From: Polaribacter sp. Hel_I_88
GTDB taxonomy: Bacteria; Bacteroidota; Bacteroidia; Flavobacteriales; Flavobacteriaceae
Assembly (NCBI RefSeq): GCF_000687935.1
Contig: NZ_JHZZ01000001.1
Location: 2,924,001 to 2,988,000 of the forward strand
Length of the DNA stretch: 64,000 nucleotides
Reading direction: 5' to 3'
A program made the translations under genes and the position numbers. Shown here one piece after another: positions 58,565 through 64,000 of this stretch (position 1 is its first letter; each line of letters opens with the position of its first letter). The notes below the pieces were generated by a model. It was not told where the DNA came from, made no database searches, and saw nothing but the letters and a program-made list of their open reading frames with translations.

Positions 58565-58701
58565 GCCCTTATAGGGCTAAATTAGTTTTAATTAAACTAT
58601 TTCTATTAATATTTCATCCCTATGGGATTTTTTAGCTCCATAGGAGCTTAATATTAATAAAATAATGAATTAAAATTAAATATAAAAAGCTCCATAGGAG
58701 C
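58565..58701. repeat. cluster of four short palindromes with 3-nt TAT/ATA loops
   Basis: GCCCT-TAT-AGGGC (58565-58577), ATCCC-TAT-GGGAT (58616-58628), AGCTCC-ATA-GGAGCT (58634-58648) and GCTCC-ATA-GGAGC (58689-58701) lie in an otherwise AT-only stretch. All have the form N5-6, TAT or ATA, complement. No ORF is present. The remainder of the gap 58442-59015 holds a decayed repeat and an antitoxin remnant. Confidence 0.75.
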
Positions 58702-58772
58702 GAAATTACAAAGTTCTTGATGCAAAATTTTAAAAAAGAAATTTCACTTGAACTAAAAACATCTTTTTATAT

Positions 58773-58981
58773 TTAAAGTAAAAAACGTTTTTTTACTTTT
58801 AACATTACTTCTTCATGAGTAGAAAATTTACCATTTTTAATGTCTTCTCTGCTTTCGTTTAAAAGTTTCTGAATTTCTTTAGGAAGTTCACCATAAAAAT
58901 CTAATTTTTCATTTTTAAGATTATTTAAAATCTTTTATGTTAGAATTATCATCAATATTAAAATCAATTATTTTACTGTCA
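58773..58981 (-). pseudogene. remnant of a RelB/ParD-like antitoxin gene
   Basis: The minus strand encodes, without a start codon, NLKNEKLDFYGELPKEIQKLLNESREDIKNGKFSTHEEVMLKVKKRFLL, stop at 58773. The segment NGKFSTHEEVM.KV is a typical antitoxin C-terminus in Bacteroidota. Upstream, a different frame reads SKIIDFNIDDNSNIKDFK, so a frameshift near 58930 and loss of the 5' end are likely. The lost end is replaced by a low-complexity tract. No toxin gene accompanies it. Confidence 0.55.
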
Positions 58982-59011
58982 ACTACAACTGCAAACTACA
59001 ACTGCCAGCTG
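58979..59011. repeat. low-complexity CAACTACAACTGC tract
   Basis: Irregular units CAACTACAACTGC, AAACTACAACTGCC and AGCTGCC follow one another, with few G bases on this strand. It separates the FAD/Fe-S dehydrogenase gene from the antitoxin remnant and is of the same style as tracts near 16.7 and 21.3 kb. Confidence 0.55.
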
Positions 59012-59015
59012 CCTA

Positions 59016-61952
59016 CTAAACTAAAGCTTCTCTCAAAATTGTAATAGGATGTTTTGCAATACGTTTTGTGCCATCAAAAATTTGATGTCTACAGCTTGTT
59101 CCTGCAGCAGCAATTTCGGTTTCTGAACTATAATTTCTTACTTTTGGAAAAAGTGTGTCTTCACCAACCTGCATAGAAACTTTGTAATGCTCTTTTTCAT
59201 ACCCAAAAGAACCAGCCATTCCACAACAACCAGAACTGATAATAGTTACAGAATAATTTTTAGGAATATTTAAAACCTGAAAACTAGCATGTGTTCCTGA
59301 TAAAGCTTTTTGATGACAATGTCCATGAATCTTAATATCTTTTTTTGCGGATGTAAAAAGAGAAATATCTATGTTTTCTTTCTCGATTTCTTTCGCTAGA
59401 AATTCTTCAAATGTAAAAGTGTTTTTTGCAATTTTTTCTGCGGATATTTTATCATCTGCTAACCTAATATATTCGTCTCTAAACGTTAAAATTGCAGAAG
59501 GTTCAATTCCAATTAATGGGATTTCATCAGTTATAACATTTTTAAAAATGGCAATATTATTATTGCAAATTTCTTTGGCTTCTTTTAAAAATCCTTTAGA
59601 AATATGACTTCTTCCACTTTCATCATGCGCAATATTTTTGATTTCATACCCTAATTTTTCTAACAGAAAAACAGCATCTTTTCCAATTGCTGAATCGTAG
59701 TAATTAGTGAATTCGTCCTTAAATAAAAAGACAGTTTTTTTAGACTTCTCAACAGAGTTTATCTTGAGCGAAGACGAAAGGCTCGAAGAGACATTATGTT
59801 TTTGCAACCAACTCTCTAAAGTTTCATTAGCCAATTTAGGTACTGAACGTTCTAAAGCAACTCCTAAAACCTTTTTTGCCAAAAGTGAATTCGTAAAAAA
59901 GTTTGTAATCGCTGGAAATTTACTTCCTAACTTATTGTATTTGGCATTGTTGGCAAACATTTTATTTCTAAAAGAATAGCCATTTGTTTCTTGATATTGA
60001 TATAAAAACTCAGCTTTCATAGTTGCAATATCCACATTACTTGGGCATTCAGAAGCACAGGCTTTACAACTTAAACATAAATCGAAAACTTCTTTTAATT
60101 CTTTATGATTGAACTTGTTGGCTTCCTCTGAATTCGTTAAAAATTCACGTAAGGTATTGGCTCTTGCTCTAGTTGTATCTTTCTCATTTTTTGTGGCTCT
60201 ATAACTTGGACACATAGTTCCTCCAGCTTCTACAGGTTTTCTGCAGTCTCCAGAACCATTGCATTTTTCTGCTAGTTTTAAAATTCCTTCACTATCAGAA
60301 AAATCTTGAATGGTTTCAATTGCTGGCTCAATTCTATCCACTTCATAACGCAAGTTTGTATCCATAGCAAAAGCATCTGTAATTTTCCCTTTGTTAAATA
60401 CATTATTTGGGTCAAAAGCTTTTTTGATGCGTCTTAACAATTGATAATTTTGTTCACCAATCATTAAAGGAATAAATTCAGCTCTAACAATTCCATCTCC
60501 ATGTTCACCAGAAAAAGAACCTTTGTATTTTTTGACTAACTCAGCAGTTTCTGTCGTAATTTTTCTAAATAAAACAACATCTTCCTTTTTCTTTAAATTC
60601 AAAATCGGACGTAAATGCAATTCTCCAGCTCCTGCATGTGCATAATACACCGCATTTTGCTGATATTTTGTCATGATTTGGGTAAACTCTTCAATGTAAT
60701 TTGGTAAATCTTCTAAAGCAACAGCAGTATCTTCAATACAAGCAACAGCTTTCATGTCTCCAACCATATTTCCTAAAGCACCCAAACCTGCTTTTCTTAA
60801 ATAATGCACTTTGGCAATGTCTGCTCCATACACTTTTGGATGATGATACCCAAAGTCATTTTGTTCCAAATCTGCAATTAATTTATCTGCTAAAAGTTCG
60901 GCTTCTGGTAAAGTGTTTGCAGAAACTTCTAACATTAAAACTGCTTCAGGATTTCCTTGTAAAAAGAATCGGTTTTTAGCTAATTCTCTGTTGTTTTTTG
61001 TGCAATCTAAAATGGTTTTATCCATCAGTTCACAATTATACAAACTGTGATTCATGGCAATTACAGTCGCTTTTAAACTTTCATTAATTGATTTAAAATG
61101 CGTACAAACCATAATGCTTTCGGTAGGAGGTAAATCATCTAATTGCAATGTAATTGCTGTAGAAAAAGCCAAAGTGCCTTCACTTCCAGTTAAAAATTTA
61201 GCAACATTTATCATGGATTCTGTGCCTCCAAATAAATCTGAAGTTAAGAATTCATCAACTGCATACCCTGTATTTCTTCTATGAATTGCTGGTTTTGGGA
61301 ATTCGTTTTTTATTTCTTGTTGATTTTCTTTTGATGATAATTCAGTATAAATTCGTTTATAAATTTTACCTTCTAAAGAGTCTAATTTGGTTTTCTCAAT
61401 AAATTCATCCGAAGTTATTTCTTTGAAAATTGCTGTGCTTCCATCGCTTAAAATAGCATCAATTTGTAATACTTTATCTCTGGTAACTCCGTATTTTATA
61501 GAGGTGCTTCCAGAAGAATTATTACCAACCATTCCACCAATCATACATCTGTTAGAGGTTGAGGTGTTTGGTCCAAAAAATAGGCCAAAAGGTTTTAAAA
61601 ATGTGTTTAAAGAATCTCTTACAATTCCTGGTTGTAGAGTGATTGTTTTTGCTTCTTCATCAAAAGAAAGAATATTGGTAAAATGTTTAGAAACATCAAC
61701 TACAATTCCATCTCCAACACATTGTCCTGCAAGTGAAGTTCCAGCAGTTCTTGGTATTAAAGTGACGTTGTTTTTGGTAGCAAAATCAATTAAGATTTTA
61801 ATGTCTTTGTTATCTTTTGGAAATGCAACTGCTAAAGGAATTTTTCTATACACAGAAGCATCTGTAGCATATAAAGTTTTGTGTAAATTATCGAACAAAA
61901 CATCTCCAGAAAGTGCATTGTGTAAAGTTTCTAATACTGAAATTGCTATCAT
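59016..61952 (-). CDS. FAD-linked oxidase fused to Fe-S (GlcD/GlpC-type) dehydrogenase
   Basis: The protein of 978 residues has a FAD_binding_4 domain (VAFPKDNKDIKILIDFATKNNVTLIPRTAGTSLAGQCVGDGIVVDVSKH; CMIGGMVGNNSSGSTSIKYG), a FAD-oxidase C domain (residues ~250-540, ending SGEHGDGIVRAEF), a 4Fe-4S part with CLSCKACASECPSNVDIATMKAEFLYQY and CRKPVEAGGTMCPSYRAT, and CCG-type cysteine pairs (CCGMAGSFG, HGHCHQKAL) at the C-terminus. This is the D-lactate/glycolate dehydrogenase-like fusion. A segment VSSSLSSSLKINSVEKSKK near residue 730 comes from a dispersed repeat. ATG 61952 is preferred to TTG 61955. The D-2-hydroxyacid substrate is inferred. Confidence 0.9.
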   Translation of the reverse strand: MIAISVLETLHNALSGDVLFDNLHKTLYATDASVYRKIPLAVAFPKDNKDIKILIDFATKNNVTLIPRTAGTSLAGQCVGDGIVVDVSKHFTNILSFDEEAKTITLQPGIVRDSLNTFLKPFGLFFGPNTSTSNRCMIGGMVGNNSSGSTSIKYGVTRDKVLQIDAILSDGSTAIFKEITSDEFIEKTKLDSLEGKIYKRIYTELSSKENQQEIKNEFPKPAIHRRNTGYAVDEFLTSDLFGGTESMINVAKFLTGSEGTLAFSTAITLQLDDLPPTESIMVCTHFKSINESLKATVIAMNHSLYNCELMDKTILDCTKNNRELAKNRFFLQGNPEAVLMLEVSANTLPEAELLADKLIADLEQNDFGYHHPKVYGADIAKVHYLRKAGLGALGNMVGDMKAVACIEDTAVALEDLPNYIEEFTQIMTKYQQNAVYYAHAGAGELHLRPILNLKKKEDVVLFRKITTETAELVKKYKGSFSGEHGDGIVRAEFIPLMIGEQNYQLLRRIKKAFDPNNVFNKGKITDAFAMDTNLRYEVDRIEPAIETIQDFSDSEGILKLAEKCNGSGDCRKPVEAGGTMCPSYRATKNEKDTTRARANTLREFLTNSEEANKFNHKELKEVFDLCLSCKACASECPSNVDIATMKAEFLYQYQETNGYSFRNKMFANNAKYNKLGSKFPAITNFFTNSLLAKKVLGVALERSVPKLANETLESWLQKHNVSSSLSSSLKINSVEKSKKTVFLFKDEFTNYYDSAIGKDAVFLLEKLGYEIKNIAHDESGRSHISKGFLKEAKEICNNNIAIFKNVITDEIPLIGIEPSAILTFRDEYIRLADDKISAEKIAKNTFTFEEFLAKEIEKENIDISLFTSAKKDIKIHGHCHQKALSGTHASFQVLNIPKNYSVTIISSGCCGMAGSFGYEKEHYKVSMQVGEDTLFPKVRNYSSETEIAAAGTSCRHQIFDGTKRIAKHPITILREALV
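59743..59786. repeat. dispersed repeat inside the FAD/Fe-S dehydrogenase gene (in frame)
   Basis: This 44-bp tract with the core GAGTTTATCTTGAGCGAAG..GAAAGGCTCGA matches the one inside murB (43630-43673) at 36 of 44 positions and is read in the same frame, giving SSLSSSLKINSVEKS. Confidence 0.75.
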
Positions 61953-62064
61953 CAAAAAAAGTGTAAAATATCTTATTTACAAATATCTGAATAAATTAAT
62001 CAATGAAAGAAACTGTTCGCTAAATTCTAAAATTTTTGTCAAATTACTAAAATTGACGTTTAAT

Positions 62065-62595
62065 TTAAATGAATATTGCTTTTAATTGAGATAAGCCATT
62101 TCTTTTTCTAGTTTTTATTGTGCCTAAAGGAATATTGTATTCTTCTGAAATTTCTTTTTGAGTAAAACCTTCAAAATACAAAAGGTTTAAAATATTTCTA
62201 AGTTTAGGTTCTAAATTAGCCACAATTTTATTAAGACCAATAGTATTTGTTGTGGAATCTGAATCTGTATGAGACATAAAATTATTAGCAAATTTCTCTG
62301 AACTTATGTTTTTCAATGATTTTTTGGAAACTTTAGATCTTGTATAATCAATAGCAGAATTCCTAGCAATATTTAAAATCCATGTAAAAAATCGACCTTT
62401 TTTAGACGAGTAATTTGCAGCATTGTTCCATATTTTTAAAAAAACGTCTTGTGTTAGTTCGCTTGCAACATCTTTATTTTTAACAATTTTTAAAATAATT
62501 CCATACACACTATCAGCATATATAGTATGTAACTCTTCGAAAGCCGTTTCATTTTTATTTTGAAATCTTTTTATTAGTGCATCTAAGTCTGTCAT
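62065..62595 (-). CDS. ECF-type RNA polymerase sigma factor
   Basis: The 176-residue sigma factor has region 2 (FEELHTIYADSVYGIILKIVKNKDVASELTQDVFLKIWNNAANYSSKKGRFFTWILNIARNSAIDYTRSK) and region 4 (LEPKLRNILNLLYFEGFTQKEISEEYNIPLGTIKTRKRNGLSQLK). The TIKTRKRNGLSQLK end resembles the SigK/ECF19-like group usually paired with a zinc-binding anti-sigma factor, but no such gene is adjacent. A TATCTTTG -7 box lies 23 bp upstream. Targets are unknown. Confidence 0.9.
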   Translation of the reverse strand: MTDLDALIKRFQNKNETAFEELHTIYADSVYGIILKIVKNKDVASELTQDVFLKIWNNAANYSSKKGRFFTWILNIARNSAIDYTRSKVSKKSLKNISSEKFANNFMSHTDSDSTTNTIGLNKIVANLEPKLRNILNLLYFEGFTQKEISEEYNIPLGTIKTRKRNGLSQLKAIFI

Positions 62596-62618
62596 AAAAT
62601 CATTTTAATTTGTTTAAC

Positions 62619-62626
62619 AAAGATAC
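62619..62626 (-). promoter_or_regulatory. -7 box TATCTTTG of the ECF sigma gene
   Basis: This exact TAnnTTTG match on the minus strand lies 23 bp before the start codon at 62595. The remaining gap, 62627-63005, is AT-rich and shows no ORF, repeat or terminator that I can support. Confidence 0.55.
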
Positions 62627-63005
62627 TTTGATGTTAGACGAAAAAATGAGCTCAATGCAATTAGATTTTAACCTTAATAAGAATTTGTTTCATCCTTACA
62701 AAAACTATTATTCTAAATAGACCATCTTCTATGTAAGAAAAATTCAATGATTGAAAATAGAATAATTGGTGTTTATAATTTTGATAAAAATAAGATGAAG
62801 AAGTTTTAGATAAAGGTTTAGTTTGTGATATAAAAAGTTGATATTGTATTTGTTATATTCGAATTAAGAAAAGTTTAAAGGAACTTTTAAAGTTGTAAAT
62901 TGTGTGGATTTGACTCAAATTTAATATAAAGAGTATGTTTTAAAAACAATGATTATGTAAAAATAATGTATGTAAACTGGTAAACTTAGCTGATGGTAGT
63001 AAATT

Positions 63006-64000
63006 TTATTTTTTAATCAATTTTTGAATGGTTGAAGCCCCATTTTTAAAATGTGTTTTTATAAAATAGATGCCATTAGAAAATTGAGAAATGTGTATCT
63101 GATTTTGAAATCCGTTTATTTTTAGTATTGACGAACCAATAGTATTTATAATTTCGATATTAGCTATTTTATTAGGTTCATCCGTTTTAACATGAATGAG
63201 CTCGTTAGCGGGATTTGGATATATTGTTAATTGAGGAATGGTAGCATCGTTAGTAGAATTATTTGATAAAGTAACAGATTTTGCTTTTATGCTTTCAATT
63301 TTAAAATAATCGATTACTAAAGTATGGGTACCAGTCCAATTAAAGTTTCCTGCCCAAGGTAAATTCCTAAAACCAATAATCACTTCTGACCATCCTTTAG
63401 CAATATTTGTATCAAAAGAATCTTGTAATACACCATCTATAAAAAAATCTACACTATCTGATCTCCATTCTATGGTGTAGGTATGAAACTCATCATCCAT
63501 TAAAGAGATTTTTTGATTATCTACATTTACTACTGCTTTTGCAGAACCTGTATGTGGAAGAGCCGTATTTTCATCTGCATCTCTCCAACTATTAAACCGT
63601 GCATCTGTCCAACCATTTGGAGTTGTTATATCATGAGGAGCTGCATCTCTATCCTGAGCTACTACTTCAATATCTACTTCATTAAAAATTGAGCCTGTTT
63701 GAGTATAAGTGAATAAAAAAGCGACTAAACCACCAGCTACAACAGCTCCTTTCATTCTAACTTCTAAGCGATGATTTTCTCCAACACCTCCAAAAATTAA
63801 TGTTTGATATGGATGTATTAAATCAGTATCATTGGTAATGTCAGCATCTACTTTTAGATACGCAAAACCATCTCCAGGAATAAATTTTTCCCAAGTGTCT
63901 TGTGTTGGATCAATTTCATTATAAAAGGCCCAATAGCTATCTACTGGAAGTCCTGAAGGATAACCAGCTGTATTGAAGTCTTCAAAATAACTTGTTTGAC
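63006..64000 (-). CDS. GH16 family glycoside hydrolase with T9SS sorting tail (5' end outside window)
   Basis: The frame is open from 63006 to the window edge (about 331 residues visible), so the N-terminus is missing. The catalytic signature of GH16, ExDxE, appears as NEVDIEVVAQD. SLMDDEFHTYTIEWRSDSVDFFIDGVLQDSF and GTHTLVIDYFKIESI are the later jelly-roll strands of lichenase/laminarinase-like members. The C-terminal ~75 residues (LTIYPNPANELIHVKTDEPNKIANIEIINTIGSSILK...NGIYFIKTHFKNGASTIQKLIKK) form a type A sorting domain for secretion by the T9SS. It likely degrades an algal beta-glucan or galactan; the exact polysaccharide is not clear. Confidence 0.88.
   Translation of the reverse strand, partial: QTSYFEDFNTAGYPSGLPVDSYWAFYNEIDPTQDTWEKFIPGDGFAYLKVDADITNDTDLIHPYQTLIFGGVGENHRLEVRMKGAVVAGGLVAFLFTYTQTGSIFNEVDIEVVAQDRDAAPHDITTPNGWTDARFNSWRDADENTALPHTGSAKAVVNVDNQKISLMDDEFHTYTIEWRSDSVDFFIDGVLQDSFDTNIAKGWSEVIIGFRNLPWAGNFNWTGTHTLVIDYFKIESIKAKSVTLSNNSTNDATIPQLTIYPNPANELIHVKTDEPNKIANIEIINTIGSSILKINGFQNQIHISQFSNGIYFIKTHFKNGASTIQKLIKK

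Noticed and set aside
61387..62085. Long plus-strand ORF (232 codons) opposite the FAD/Fe-S dehydrogenase
   Set aside because: It mirrors the conserved FAD-binding domain on the other strand; the translated sequence has no domain logic.

Overview
The window is a low-GC chromosomal segment from a member of the Bacteroidota, most likely a marine Flavobacteriaceae species of the Polaribacter/Tenacibaculum kind. The evidence is the promoter type (TAnnTTTG -7 boxes close to start codons, weak Shine-Dalgarno sequences), a Bacteroidota-type RNA polymerase omega subunit, the order bamD-rpoZ-coaBC-DUF4835, STN-containing TonB receptors with a DUF4249 partner, a C-terminal type IX secretion (T9SS) tail, and dispersed flavobacterial palindromic repeats. 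I see no rRNA, tRNA, CRISPR array or prophage.

Layout. 0.1-10.1 kb, minus strand: a secreted protein built from TonB-C-like modules; a RimK peptide-ligase operon (retropepsin-like protease, RimK, aspartoacylase-like, alpha/beta hydrolase); an FAD dehydrogenase; a class V aminotransferase; a 50-aa zinc-ribbon protein; an M42 peptidase; and a PIN/DUF6364 toxin-antitoxin pair. 10.3-24.8 kb, mostly plus: an ABC ATPase with an ABC-permease/M1-peptidase fusion, dapA, bamD-rpoZ-coaBC, DUF4835, a NamZ-like muramidase, a LolC/E-type permease, a RelE/ParE pair and cystathionine beta-synthase. 24.8-25.5 kb: two related putative small RNAs. 25.5-33.4 kb: an M19 dipeptidase and a TonB-receptor operon. 33.4-38.5 kb, minus: lipA, a frameshifted gene, an Nramp-like transporter, a second RelE/ParE pair, an ECF sigma factor with a glycosyltransferase, and a small membrane protein. 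38.5-42.6 kb, plus: an ECF sigma factor and its probable regulon (anti-sigma-like, Spy/CpxP-like, EF-hand, YHYH, MORN and SCO proteins).

42.6-49.1 kb, minus: a four-helix-bundle sensor fragment, murB, two solitary secreted-protein genes bounded by inverted repeats and separated by a hairpin spacer (one carries an IS3 insertion), and an aminotransferase. 49.2-55.4 kb: an aspartyl protease with a PDZ domain, tandem DUF1573 genes, valS and an OmpA-family lipoprotein. 55.5-64 kb, minus: a DUF4199-like membrane protein, an aldo/keto reductase with an MFS transporter, a repeat-rich gap holding an antitoxin remnant, a large FAD/Fe-S dehydrogenase, an ECF sigma factor, and a GH16 glycosidase with a T9SS tail that runs off the window.

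Most genes are housekeeping or envelope functions. The unusual content lies between and inside them: (1) three instances of an sRNA-like hairpin with a G-rich loop; (2) a three-copy motif, CAAGTTTTT-N10-GCATCT, that looks like the recognition sequence of the local ECF sigma factor; (3) cassette-like genes with inverted-repeat borders and a strand-asymmetric hairpin spacer; and (4) palindromic or low-complexity repeats read in frame inside murB, valS, a NamZ homologue and an FAD dehydrogenase. No database search was possible, so all family names rest on recognised motifs and gene order.
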